DNA of 61,610 nucleotides from positions 1,147,309 through 1,208,918 of the forward strand of contig EQ973344.1 in NCBI GenBank assembly GCA_000158655.1, read 5' to 3'. The notes beneath the pieces were generated by a model, which made no database searches, was not told the DNA's origin, and saw only the letters and a list, made by a program, of their open reading frames with translations. A program made the translations under genes and the position numbers. This DNA comes from [Clostridium] methylpentosum DSM 5476 (lineage in GTDB: Bacteria; Bacillota; Clostridia; Oscillospirales; Ruminococcaceae). The stretch's first letter is position 1; each line of letters opens with the position of its first letter. Positions 1 through 10,100 of the stretch are shown piece after piece.

Positions 1-240
1 CGTGGAAGCAAAGGTATGCCCCGACCAGTGCATATGCAGGTGAAAATACCGGAGAAAATAGATGTGTCCAGTTTCCTGTGGTGGCTGAAAGAGAAGAGCA
101 GTCTAATAATCTACGAGAAGTACCCTGAACTGAGCGAAACCGGGAATTTTGGCGTCGAGGATGTTATATGGAAACGGAGTAGAAGAATGCGATGGTGAGA
201 TTCAGCCCATCTTGAGAAGCGAAGCCGGTAGGGCCTTTTC
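1..240 (+). mobile_element. IS200/IS605-type TnpA relic (3' part, decayed)
   Basis: The bases encode a broken version of the central and C-terminal part of an IS200-type Y1 transposase: VEAKVCPD, then after a one-base slip VHMQVKIP, then KSSLIIYEKYPEL. These match my memory of the family's VHMLVEIPPK and KSSLMIYEKYPEL stretches. The frame is broken near base 30 and no intact catalytic tyrosine region follows, so this is a dead copy. The left end lies outside the window. Similar relics lie near 4.4, 36.2 and 60.8 kb. Bases 240-495 hold no gene I can support. Confidence 0.7.
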
Positions 241-495
241 ATGCCATCAATTCAATGGTAGTTGAATTCTTTCTGCATAACTGGACAGAATATCTGTCCG
301 CCGGGACCAGAGGTTCTTTCCCGATCCACGCTGATATCCCTGGGCAATGGAGGGACTCGTCTCACCGCTGTGGATACAGCAGGAAAACGCTCCACCATAA
401 AAAAGACCGGGAGTGGGCTTTAAAAACCTTTTTCTCTATACAGGGGTCGAGATGTATTCTCGCTTGGTTTTGTAGGACTTGATTGGGAATTTTAG

Positions 496-524
496 TTGAA
501 AAAATACGCTTTTTGTACTATAAT
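496..524 (+). promoter_or_regulatory. SigA-type promoter for iorA
   Basis: A -35 box TTGAAA (496-501), a 17-base spacer and a perfect -10 TATAAT (519-524) precede the iorA start by about 37 bases. AGAGGAGGA at 546-554 is the ribosome binding site. Confidence 0.8.
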
Positions 525-560
525 GAAGCTATATCTTTTAACAATAGAGGAGGAACAACC

Positions 561-2354
561 GTGGGAAAACGATTTTTGATGGGCAACGAAGCGATCGGCC
601 TCGGGGCTATCCGCGCCGGCGTCAGCGTCGTGTCGGGCTATCCGGGCACCCCGTCCACCGAGATTCTCGAGACGATTGCCAAACAGAATACAGGAGAGAT
701 CTACGTCGAGTGGTCGGTCAACGAAAAGGCTGCACTTGAGGTGGGCGCAGGTGCGGCTTATGCCGGTCGGCGAGTGCTCGTCACCATGAAACAGGTGGGA
801 CTTAACGTTGCCTCCGACCCGCTTATGAGTCTCGCCTATGTCGGGATCAAGGGCGGTATGGTCATCGCGGTTGCGGACGACCCCGGACCGATTTCCTCCC
901 AAACTGAGCAGGATACCCGGCATTTCGCCCGATTCTGCAAACTCCCAGTGTTTGACCCGAGCTCCCCCGAGGAGGCCTACCGGATGATTGGGGATGCGTT
1001 TGAGCTCTCAGAAAAATACGGCACGCCAGTGCTCTTCCGCCCCACCACCCGCGTCTGTCACGGCTGCGCGTCGGTCGAGGTGGACGACACCCACGCCGAG
1101 CTCCCGCAGGAGGGCTTTGTCAAAGACACCGCTCGCTGGGTGATTTTCCCCCGCTCCTCCTACCTCAACCACATCAAGCTGGAAGAGCGGGTTCCGGTGC
1201 TCGGGGAGGAGTTTTCCTCCTATCCTTACAATTCGGTGACCGGTTCAGGGCGCAAGGGGATTGCGACAGGGGGCATCAGCTACGAGTATACCAAGGAGGC
1301 GCTCGGCGATAACGACGCAAAGCTGCTGCGGGTCGCCACGCCCTACCCCTTCCCCGAGCGGCTTGCTCTCGAGTTTTTGGATGGGCTCGACGAGGTGCTC
1401 GTCATCGAGGAGCTCGACCCGGTTATTGAGCGGGAGCTTGTCTACCTCTGCGGGAAGCACCACCTGGGTGTCACCGTCCGCGGAAAGCTGACTGGAGATA
1501 TCCAGCCCGCCGGGGAAAACAGCGTCGAATCGATCGGCAAAGCGCTCGATCGCTTTTTGGGCATCCCGTTTGTGCAGCGGGATCACCCGGAACCTCCTCC
1601 GCTGCCGGTGCGACCCCCAGTGCTCTGCGCAGGATGTCCCCACCGCGCGTCATTTTACGCGGTCAAACAGGCGATGAAGGGGAAAAAGGCGGTCTTTTCA
1701 GGGGACATCGGCTGCTATACTCTCGGAAACGCCGCTCCTCTCGATATGGTGGATACCTGCCTGTGCATGGGTGCGGATGTCACAATCGCCCAGGGCCTGC
1801 ACCGCGCTGAGCCGGATGCTGTGAACTTCGCATTTATCGGCGACTCGACCTTTTTCGCTTCAGGGATGACGGGAGTTGTCAACGCAGTGTACAATCAGAC
1901 TGATATTGTCCTGATTGTACTCGACAATTCCACCACTGCGATGACCGGCCATCAGCCTCACCCCGGCACTGGTCGGACGATGATGGGGAATGTGGTCGAC
2001 AAGGTCAGCATTCCCAAGGTGCTCGAGGCGGTCGGCGTCTCCTCGGTCGAGACAGTCAACCCGCTCGATCTCAAGGCGGCGATCGAAGCGGTCCAACGAG
2101 CGGCGCAGGCGGGGGGCGTTTCGGCTGTGATCTTCAAATCCCCCTGCATCGCGGTGACCAAACCGGCGGGCGGGTACACAGTTGACAAGGACCGCTGCAT
2201 CGGCTGTAAAAAATGCATCCGGGAGCTCGGTTGCCCTGCGCTCGTGCTAGAGGGCGGCAAGGCGGCAATTGAGCCGTCGCTTTGTTACGGTTGTTCAATC
2301 TGCGCCCAGGTCTGCCCCTGCGGCGCAATCGGAGGTGTTCGCAATGACAACTAA
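561..2354 (+). CDS. iorA: Indolepyruvate:ferredoxin oxidoreductase, alpha subunit
   Basis: This is the large subunit of the thiamine-diphosphate enzyme that oxidatively decarboxylates aryl pyruvates (from Trp, Phe, Tyr) to aryl-acetyl-CoA and passes electrons to ferredoxin in the cytoplasm. The 597-residue product has the POR N-terminal pyrimidine-binding region (GYPGTPSTEILE, near residue 27), the TPP-binding C-terminal half (GDIGCYTLG and GDSTFFASG, around residues 390-440) and a C-terminal two-cluster ferredoxin domain (CIGCKKC and CYGCSICAQVCPCGAI). I chose the GTG at 561 because AGGAGGA lies just upstream. The 26 extra codons of open frame before it include the promoter. The stop overlaps iorB by 11 bases, which fits translational coupling. 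Confidence 0.93.
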   Translation: MGKRFLMGNEAIGLGAIRAGVSVVSGYPGTPSTEILETIAKQNTGEIYVEWSVNEKAALEVGAGAAYAGRRVLVTMKQVGLNVASDPLMSLAYVGIKGGMVIAVADDPGPISSQTEQDTRHFARFCKLPVFDPSSPEEAYRMIGDAFELSEKYGTPVLFRPTTRVCHGCASVEVDDTHAELPQEGFVKDTARWVIFPRSSYLNHIKLEERVPVLGEEFSSYPYNSVTGSGRKGIATGGISYEYTKEALGDNDAKLLRVATPYPFPERLALEFLDGLDEVLVIEELDPVIERELVYLCGKHHLGVTVRGKLTGDIQPAGENSVESIGKALDRFLGIPFVQRDHPEPPPLPVRPPVLCAGCPHRASFYAVKQAMKGKKAVFSGDIGCYTLGNAAPLDMVDTCLCMGADVTIAQGLHRAEPDAVNFAFIGDSTFFASGMTGVVNAVYNQTDIVLIVLDNSTTAMTGHQPHPGTGRTMMGNVVDKVSIPKVLEAVGVSSVETVNPLDLKAAIEAVQRAAQAGGVSAVIFKSPCIAVTKPAGGYTVDKDRCIGCKKCIRELGCPALVLEGGKAAIEPSLCYGCSICAQVCPCGAIGGVRNDN

Positions 2355-2934
2355 CATCATGCTCGCCGGGGTCGGCGGACAGGGAACGGTTCTCGCATCC
2401 AAGCTCATCGCCCAGTCGGCAATGAACCACGGGCAAAACGCCCGCACCGCCGAGACGATCGGCATGGCCCAGCGCGGCGGCTGCGTGGTCAGCCATGTGC
2501 GGATTGGGGAGGAGCTTCACTCGCCGATGATTCCGCAGGGGAGCGCTGATCTGCTCATCGGATTTGAGCCCGCCGAGGCGGTGCGCTGCCTACCCTATCT
2601 CAGGGAGGGAGGCACGGTGGTGGTCAGCAGCAAGGCGATCAAGCCGGTGACAGCCTCGTTGAGCGGTTCGGATTACAACGGCGCTGAGATGCTCGCCTTT
2701 CTCAAGCAGCAGGTCGAAAAACTCATTGTGGTCGACGGCGAGGGGATCTGCGCCCAGTGTGGCAGCGCCAAGGTGCTCAATGTCGCCCTGCTCGGCGCAG
2801 CGGCGGCATCCGGGGTGCTCGGCTTGACGCTGGAGCAGCTGCTCGAGACGATTCGTCAACGCATCCCCGAACGGTTTCTTGACAGTAATTTAAAAGCGCT
2901 TTCGGCTGGGGCCAAAGCGGCGACAGGAGAATAG
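2344..2934 (+). CDS. iorB: Indolepyruvate:ferredoxin oxidoreductase, beta subunit
   Basis: This 196-residue protein is the small (POR gamma-type) subunit that pairs with IorA. It opens with the expected MLAGVGGQG glycine-rich motif and carries AETIGMAQRGGCVVSHVR, typical of the 2-oxoacid ferredoxin oxidoreductase gamma/beta fold. I took the ATG at 2344 because the family starts directly before the GVGGQG loop and GGAGGTG precedes it. A longer open frame begins inside iorA but adds no family sequence. The start overlaps iorA by 11 bases, and only four bases separate the stop from the ligase start. Confidence 0.92.
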   Translation: MTTNIMLAGVGGQGTVLASKLIAQSAMNHGQNARTAETIGMAQRGGCVVSHVRIGEELHSPMIPQGSADLLIGFEPAEAVRCLPYLREGGTVVVSSKAIKPVTASLSGSDYNGAEMLAFLKQQVEKLIVVDGEGICAQCGSAKVLNVALLGAAAASGVLGLTLEQLLETIRQRIPERFLDSNLKALSAGAKAATGE

Positions 2935-2938
2935 CTCT

Positions 2939-4174
2939 ATGGAAATGAAACAATCCCAATTCGATCTCATCAAACGACAGCTCAAAAAACTCACTGCAAT
3001 TGAGGGCGGTTTTTACCAGAAAAAATTCGAGGGAATTGACATTGACTCGATCAAAACTCAGGCGGATTTTGAGACGCTCCCCTTTTCGTGGAAAGGAGAT
3101 CTGCGCGAAGCGTATCCCCTCGGCTTGCAGGCGGTGCCGGACAGCGAGATTGTCCGTATCCACTCCTCTTCCGGCACTACCGGTACCCCAGTCATCATCC
3201 CCTATACCCGACAGGACGTTGCCGACTGGGCGGAGCAGTTTAAGCGCTGTTACGAAACCGCAGGTCTGACCAATCTCGACCGGGTGCAGATTACCCCGGG
3301 TTACGGCCTGTGGACCGCGGGCATCGGGTTCCAGGCGGGAGCGGAGCTGCTCGGCGCCATGGTCATTCCGATGGGCCCGGGCAACACGGACAAGCAGATC
3401 CGCATGATGCTGGATATGAAGTCAACGGTGCTGTGTGCCACCTCATCCTACGCCCTGCTCCTCGCCGAGGAGATCGCAAAGCGAGGAATTACAGACCAGA
3501 TCTGCCTCAAAAAGGGGATTATCGGGTCGGAGCGATGGGGTGAAAAGATGCGCCGCCGCATTGCCGCTGAGCTCGGGGTGCAGCTCTACGACATTTACGG
3601 GCTGACTGAGGTGTATGGTCCTGGAATCGGGATGAGCTGCGAGCACGAGTGCGGCATGCACTACTGGGACGACTTTCTCTATTTTGAGATCGTCGACCCC
3701 AAAACAGGGGAAATCCTCCCCGACGGGGAGATTGGAGAGCTGGTCATCACCACCCTCAAAAAAGAGGGCGCGCCCCTCATCCGTTACCGCACCCACGATC
3801 TCACCCGCTTTTTACCCGGCGAGTGTAAATGTGGCCGCCCCTATCCCCGCATCGACACAATTCTCGGTCGCACCGACGACATGACCAAGGTCAAAGGGGT
3901 CAACATTTTTCCAAGTCAGATCGACGAGCTGCTGCGGGATGTGCAGGGGGCGTCGAGCGAATACCAGGTGATGATTGACCACCTGGGCGGCAAGGATATC
4001 CTCACCCTCTTTGTGGAGCGGGAAAAGGGGACCGACCGGGAACAACTTGAATATGAAATTCAAAACATCTTTAAGTTAAAAATCGGGATTACCGCAGTGA
4101 TCAAGGCGGTGGACATCGGGGATCTCCCCCGCAGTGAGAAAAAGTCGACCCGCATCTTTGACAATCGCTATTGA
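2939..4174 (+). CDS. paaK: Phenylacetate-CoA ligase (AMP-forming)
   Basis: This adenylate-forming enzyme activates phenylacetate or related aryl acids to CoA thioesters. The 411-residue protein has the phosphate-binding loop SSSGTTGTP (about residues 77-85), the family motif YDIYGLTEVYGPG and the hinge YRTHDLT. It ends with a small AMP-binding C-terminal domain (GRTDDMTKVKGVNIFP onwards). Its length is close to the usual 430. It lies four bases after iorB in the same operon. That linkage is common in anaerobes, where IorAB and this ligase work on the same aryl acids: the ligase can run in reverse to harvest ATP from aryl-acetyl-CoA, or forwards to activate the acid. The direction here is inference. 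Confidence 0.9.
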   Translation: MEMKQSQFDLIKRQLKKLTAIEGGFYQKKFEGIDIDSIKTQADFETLPFSWKGDLREAYPLGLQAVPDSEIVRIHSSSGTTGTPVIIPYTRQDVADWAEQFKRCYETAGLTNLDRVQITPGYGLWTAGIGFQAGAELLGAMVIPMGPGNTDKQIRMMLDMKSTVLCATSSYALLLAEEIAKRGITDQICLKKGIIGSERWGEKMRRRIAAELGVQLYDIYGLTEVYGPGIGMSCEHECGMHYWDDFLYFEIVDPKTGEILPDGEIGELVITTLKKEGAPLIRYRTHDLTRFLPGECKCGRPYPRIDTILGRTDDMTKVKGVNIFPSQIDELLRDVQGASSEYQVMIDHLGGKDILTLFVEREKGTDREQLEYEIQNIFKLKIGITAVIKAVDIGDLPRSEKKSTRIFDNRY

Positions 4175-4285
4175 TCGGGAACCTGCTGCAGAAACAAATC
4201 CAATCCGCAGCTCTGTCTCGATTTTAGCAATCTCATTTTAAGAACGAAATATCAAATCAAAATCACCCGTTGAACAGGTGGTTTG

Positions 4286-4316
4286 AGCAGCCCCCTACTC
4301 GGGGGCTGCTTTATTG
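4286..4316 (+). terminator. Rho-independent terminator after the ior-paaK operon
   Basis: A perfect ten-pair GC-rich stem (AGCAGCCCCC / GGGGGCTGCT) with a five-base loop is followed by TTATTGTTTA. It lies about 110 bases after the ligase stop. Confidence 0.8.
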
Positions 4317-4325
4317 TTTAGCGAA

Positions 4326-5045
4326 AACCATGCGCTAGGCGCATGGTTCAAAAGAAGGCTTTTGCCGATGATGCAGAAAAAAGAACACCTTTTGTTGTAG
4401 AATGGGCTTGCGGTCAGGCAACTGTAAGGAAGAATAAAAGGAGGACACTCAAGATGAATGACAGGAAGAGCATAACGCAGAGCCTGCCCCTTAGGGTATA
4501 CGAGCTGGACAAGTATCACATAGTGTTTGCACCAAAGTACCGGAGAAAAGTTTTTTACGGGGAAAAGCGGCGGGAGATAGGGAAAATATTAAGGACGTTG
4601 AGCAACTGGAAGAAAATGAGGATAGTAGAAGCAGAGGTATGTTCAGATCAAGTGCATATGCTGGCAGAAAACTTGCCCAAAGTAGCAGTATCAAGGTTCA
4701 TCGAATAACTGAAGGACAAGAGCAGTCTGATGATCTAGGAAAAGTACCCTGAACTATGGGAATCGAGAGTTTTGGTGCAGAGGGTACTCTGTTGGCACAA
4801 GGGGAAAGAATGCACAGAAGATGCAGGGGGAGATCAAGCGTCAGATGGAAGAGGACAAGATCGGAAAGCAGTTGACAATGGGGAATTTCTAGCCCCGTTT
4901 ACGGGTAGCAAGTAAGCTCTCGCAATTGACAGACCATACCAACGCGGCGTGACGCGTGCTGCTAGTATCAAAGGGCTTTGCCCATTTAGGAAGAACCATT
5001 GGCTTCTCCGGGGGATTACTATTTTCCTTAGATTACCTCTCTTCT
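4326..5045 (+). mobile_element. IS200/IS605-type element, degenerate
   Basis: A left-end hairpin (CCATGCGC tag GCGCATGG, 4328-4346) is followed by a tnpA reading frame starting at ATG 4454 (KYHIVFAPKYRRKVFYG is diagnostic of IS200 transposases). It stops early at 4708. The rest can be read only by switching frames, ending in the family tail KIGKQLTMGNF at about 4855-4890. The right-end sequence GCTAGTATCAAAGGGC follows at about 4961 and is shared with the copy at 60.99 kb. The transposase is dead. The stretch 4890-5230 holds no other gene. Confidence 0.8.
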
Positions 5046-5230
5046 ATAGCTGGGTGAGAACACGATTCCAACTTTTCTGTGAGAAACGATTGCTGTCTTT
5101 TACGACCTTCTGTATTTTAGTTGCATGGCCGCTAAACCACTTCTATGGAGGTCTCATTTTCACTTAAAATATTTTTATTGATGTCCAATTTCATTAGGGT
5201 TTTTATCTTGCCATTTTGGCGCCAACACAA

Positions 5231-5267
5231 ACGACACATGTTCAACTGAGAACATGTGTCGTTTTAC
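5231..5267 (+). terminator. Strong hairpin terminator
   Basis: A perfect 13-pair stem, ACGACACATGTTC / GAACATGTGTCGT, with a six-base loop is followed by TTTTACTT. It closes transcription just before the next promoter. Confidence 0.75.
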
Positions 5268-5296
5268 TTGTACAAATTCATTTCATTTGGTATAAT
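5268..5296 (+). promoter_or_regulatory. Promoter of the GGDEF pseudogene
   Basis: A -35 TTGTAC (5268-5273), a 17-base spacer and a -10 TATAAT (5291-5296) are followed by an AGAGGAGA ribosome binding site before ATG 5335. The promoter has survived although the gene is broken. Confidence 0.7.
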
Positions 5297-5334
5297 AAAA
5301 GGAAATTGTGCATTGCAGAGAGGAGAAAAATGCT

Positions 5335-7107
5335 ATGCATCGTTTGCCGGCGCGTTCTTTTCGGCCGGCTCTTCTGTGATTGATTGCATTTGTTTTGCTC
5401 ATCTCTGCTTTTATCGGCTATTATGTGAGGACTTCGCAGAGCCTCAATAGACAAATGAGAAACGACCTGCTCGAGCGGATGGATACCCTCCAAGTTGTTT
5501 CAGATCAAACTTGATGACAGCTTTGGCTGCCTCAAATTCGTTGCAGAGGTGGTCGCCTTTTTCGGCGGCCTTCACCCTTTACCCGCCTGAAGTGCGCAGA
5601 TATCTCACCCAAAAGAACAGCAGCAACCTGTTTGAAAACGATCCCGTAGCTCTGCCAGACGGCTCCGCTGTGTCCGGCAGTGGAGAAACCTATTCGCTGC
5701 GTGGCAGCAAGGCCTTTGAAACAGCGCTCAAGGGGAGCGGTGCAGTCTCCGACAGTGAGTCGATTGTCAGCGGCGACCGGGGGATTCCCTCTGTATTTCA
5801 ATTTTGCGCGGCAGCAGGTGATCGAGGGGATCCAGTGCGCTTACCCACAGTGAACTGCTCAAATAGCTGTTCGACGGCCAGATTTACAGCGGCCAGGGCA
5901 GGGCGGACGTTATCACCTCCAACAGCATCATGCTGACCGGCAACGTGGTGCTTAATGGATACTTCCCTTATAAGAGCAAAATACACATCTGACGCAGAGA
6001 CGGGCACTCTCCTCGCCCTTCTCCAACATCTCCGGCGGGGTGTGCAAGTACTGCTTGTCGATCGGCTGCCCTAGTTTTCGCGCCCTTCTCAGCTATCAGG
6101 GGGAACAGATGCCATCCCAGCTGGCGGCGCTGAATGCCTCGGGATCTGGGAGAAGTTCAGTCTCAGCTCAACGGCTGGCTCGGAAATGAGAGTTCTTACA
6201 TCTGCTGCAGCATGGTGCACTGGTTTCTGCAAAGAGGGCAACTGCTTATTGAGAACGGGGAGCGGTTTCTCCACAGCATCTTTGTCAACATCACCGGGCC
6301 AAAGCCGATTTGCCAGCAACTGGAAACCAGCAATCAGCGCTACCGGGCAGTACTCGACCGATCGGACAGCGTGATATTTGAGTTCAACCTCAAAACGGGC
6401 AGAGCGATTTTTTCGGACGTTTGGAAGAAAAAATTTAGTTCTCCCAGGTAGAGGAGGGCTTTTGGAGAATGTGGTACGGGAGCAGATCGTCCATCCCGAC
6501 GACATCCACAAAAATCAGATGCTCTATCAGCACAGGAGCGGGGATGAAAAACACAACGAGAAGAGCACCCAGCTCTGCCGTCCGGTCGATATGTTTGGTG
6601 CAGCGTCGGGCTGGCATCCATTTGCAGCTTCTCAGGGTTGGGGTGATGGGCAAGGAGCAGCGGGACGCGCTGCCAAGGCTGTACAACAAAAAGTTCGTCA
6701 GGAAAAATTAGCACCTTCAGCAAGAGGAGGTTAGCTGAATACACGCCTTTTTACGATTGACATCAACTGTTTCAAGTAGGTCGACACCTTTGGCTACAGA
6801 GATGCAGTAATCACCGAATTTGTGCAGCTCACACCTTATCGACTGGATCGGCAAAGATGAAATTATCCTTTGAGTGGAAAACATTTGTTCCAAGGAGTTG
6901 GCAGAGCAAAAAGCGGGGGAAATCATCCGTGAGGCACACCATTTGCAGATGGGGCAGGAAGTTCCGCTTTCCTGTAACATTGTGATTTCCCTCTACAGCG
7001 TGGACGGCCTCGCCTACTGCGAGCTTTACCACAAAGCGGATACAGCACTCTGTCAGGCGAAACGCGCGAAAGGGACCGGACCTGTTTTAGGTGCCGCCCT
7101 AACCTAG
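5335..7107 (+). pseudogene. Degenerate membrane sensor diguanylate cyclase (Cache-PAS-GGDEF)
   Basis: Read across several frames, this stretch still spells a sensor protein. It starts with an N-terminal membrane helix (LIAFVLLISAFIGYYV) followed by a coiled linker. A Cache-like extracellular region comes next (PDGSAVSGSGETYSLRGSKAFETALKG), then a PAS segment (YRAVLDRSDSVIFEFNLKTG and VHPDDI). A GGDEF remnant follows (LFTIDINCFK, later YHKADTALCQAKRAKGTG), but the GGDEF catalytic stretch itself is lost. Stops occur within the first 15 codons (TGA near 5377) and repeatedly after. The next gene is an intact paralogue, so this is probably an older duplicate that decayed. Domain names come from pattern memory; the multi-frame decay is seen directly. 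Confidence 0.75.
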
Positions 7108-7150
7108 AAAGCGGAGCGTCTGCGCCCAGAGTGCGGGAGGAGTGAAGAAT

Positions 7151-10100
7151 GTGGAAATAAAGCAGCGGGCTATCCATTTTTGCAAGGAGTTGCTGCATTG
7201 TTATTTAGAGAAGCGGGATTTTCAATCGGTGAAGCGGATGCTGGCGGGCCAATCCAGTTGGATCGGCACCGGTGAGAACGAAATATCCAACAACTATGCC
7301 CAGATAGGGCGGCGGCTGGACGAGGCACAGGAGAAGTGGCAGGGCAGGTTTAGCGTCATCAACGATTGGTATCAATGCGTTCCCATTTCGGCGGAGAGCT
7401 TCGCTGTCTATGGCGAGCTCGACCTCCGGGAAGTGGCGGAGTATCCCATACTCATACAGATGCACCTGCGTTTTTCCCTGATCTGCCGGCTGGAGGGGGT
7501 ACTGTTCCAGTTAGTTCATGCCCATTTCTCTACCCCAAATGCAGAGCAGGAACCGGGAGAATTCGTGCCGCAGAGGATGGTGCAGAGTTACAACCGCCAG
7601 CTCGAACAGAAGCTTGCGGAGCGCAGCGAGGAGCTCAGGCAGAAAAACCTTGCGCTGTCCACCCTGTCTGAAAACATCCCGAGTGGAATTTTTTACATAC
7701 AGACCGGCCAGCCGGACCGGGTGACCTACTGCAATCGGGGATTTCTCGAACTGACCGGAATCGCCAGCAGAAAGTTCGTTGAGAAAGATGCCCAGAACAT
7801 GGAGAAGTTTTTCCATCCGGCGGATAGAAAGAGAGTATATGATTCGATTCGGAGGCAGCTCGCCTGCGACATTGAATTTCGTGAGGAGTGCCGAATTCTC
7901 CGTTCGGACCAGGAGGTGCGCTGGGTGGTCTTCCGCGGAAAGCGGATTGCCGACGAAAAGGGCAGACAGGTGCTCTGCTGTGTCCTCATCGATCAGACTG
8001 ACGCCCGCAGAGCCCAGGAGGAGGCGCGCAAAAAGGAAAATGATTTCCGCATGCTCGTCGAAAACATCCCCGGCGGAGTGAAGGATTGCCTCAACGACGA
8101 GTGTTTTACCATTCGCTATGTGAGTGATGGATTTCTTTCGCTGTTCGGGTATACCCGAGAAGAGGTGTACACTCTGTTTCAGAACCAATATCTCAACATG
8201 ATTCACCCCAAGGATCGCCAAAAGGTCATCGAACGGCTCAAACAGCAGCTCTCTGCAGGTAACACGATTGAACTGGTTTACCGGGGAGTGTGCAAAAGTG
8301 GGGAAGACATGTGGATTCTTAACAAAGGGCGACTGGTTTCAGAGGATGGGGAAGAGCATTTCCACTGTGTGCTGGTGGACATCACCGAGTTTCGCAAGGC
8401 GCAGGAAGCCCTCAACATCTCAGAGGAGCGCTATCGCATTATCTGCGAACAGTCGAACGATATCATTTTTGAATACAACATCTTGGAACATACGGTGTTT
8501 CACTCCGCAAATTTTCAAAAGATTTTTGGTTATCCCGCTATTGAGGGGAATTATCCGTTTGACGCGGTAGAAAATGGGGCGATTCATCCAGAGGACGCGA
8601 ACAGATTTCTCGATCTGTTTGACCAGGTGCGGAGCGGCGTGCCGTATGCCGAAGAAGAGGTGCGGATTCGCAGGAAAGACAACACCTATCTCTGGTGCCG
8701 CATCCAGGTGAGCACGATCCTCGACCACCATGGGAATCCAGTCAAGGCCATCGGAAAATACGTCGACATTGACCAGCAGCGCAGGGAGTGGGAGAATCTG
8801 ACTGCCCGCGCGGAGCGGGACTCGCTTACCGGTTTGTACAACAAGGAAACCACCCGCATTTTGATTGAACGCAGTTTAGAGCGGAGCAAAGAGGATCAGC
8901 ACCACGCGCTTTTTATCGTCGACATCGACAATTTCAAAGGCATCAACGACCACCTCGGACACCTGTTTGGGGATGTGGTGCTCAGTGAAACTGCGCAGGA
9001 GATCCAGTCGATTTTCCGCAGTTCAGATATTATCGGAAGGATCGGTGGGGACGAGTTTCTCGTCTTTCTCCAGGACATTGGGGATGAACGGATGGTAAAA
9101 CAGAAGGCTCAGGTGCTCGAATCGGTATTTCACTCCACATATTCGGGGACCAGTCGGGAGTACAGGATCTCGGGCAGTGTCGGCATCGCCCAATACCCCA
9201 AGGATGGCAGCCACTACACCGAGCTGTTTCAAAAAGCAGATCAGGCGCTGTACTATGCCAAAAGCCATGGCAAGGACAATTTTGCCGTCTACGACGAGCA
9301 AATCGGACAGAACTGCCTTCTTAGCTGGGAAGGACATTCGGCTTTGTCTGACTCCGTCCCCTCAGAAGGGGAACAAAAGCCGTTTGGTGAACATGTGATC
9401 GAGTACATTTTTAAGATTTTTTATGAAAACAATGATCTTGACGCCGCGATCAATCTGGTTTTGGGTTTGGTTGGCCAGTGCTTTGGCGCAGATAGGGCAT
9501 ATGTGTTTGAGATAAGTGAGGATGGACAGAGAGTCTGCAATACCTTTGAGTGGTGCAGTCAGCAAGTCGACCCGCGCAAAGAGAGGTTCCAGGACATTCC
9601 GGTCCAGCTTTTTCCCATTTGTCAGCGGAATTTTGATGAAAACGGGGTATTTTACTGTCAGGATATCCATCAGCTGACAGATGGATTCTGTAAGAAAATC
9701 TATGCGGAGGATGTCACTTCTTTTCTGCAGGTTGCGATTGTGGACCAGGGCAGGTTCACCGGCTGCGTGGGGGTTGACGGATGCGGTAAAAAACTTTACC
9801 CGACCCAAAAGGCAGTGGAATCGCTCAAGATCATCGCCCAGGTCATCAGTACCTTTCTGCTGAAAAAGAACACGCGGGAAAAGCTCGATCAAGCCTACCA
9901 GATGACCCAGACAGTACTCGACCAGATCGATCTGTGGGCCTATGTGATCGACCCAGATACCTATGAACTGCTCTACATCAATCAAAAGACGGAACAGCTC
10001 GTCCCGGATGCAAAGTTGGGGGAGTTTTGCTACGACGTATTCCAGAGGCGAGAAACCCCCTGTCCCGGTTGTCCCCTGCTGGAACTCAGCGCAGGGCAGC

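Noticed and set aside
255-482. Short open frame of 75 codons before the iorA promoter
   Set aside because: No ribosome binding site, no recognisable motif, and it ends 14 bases before the -35 box. It may be debris of the IS200 relic.
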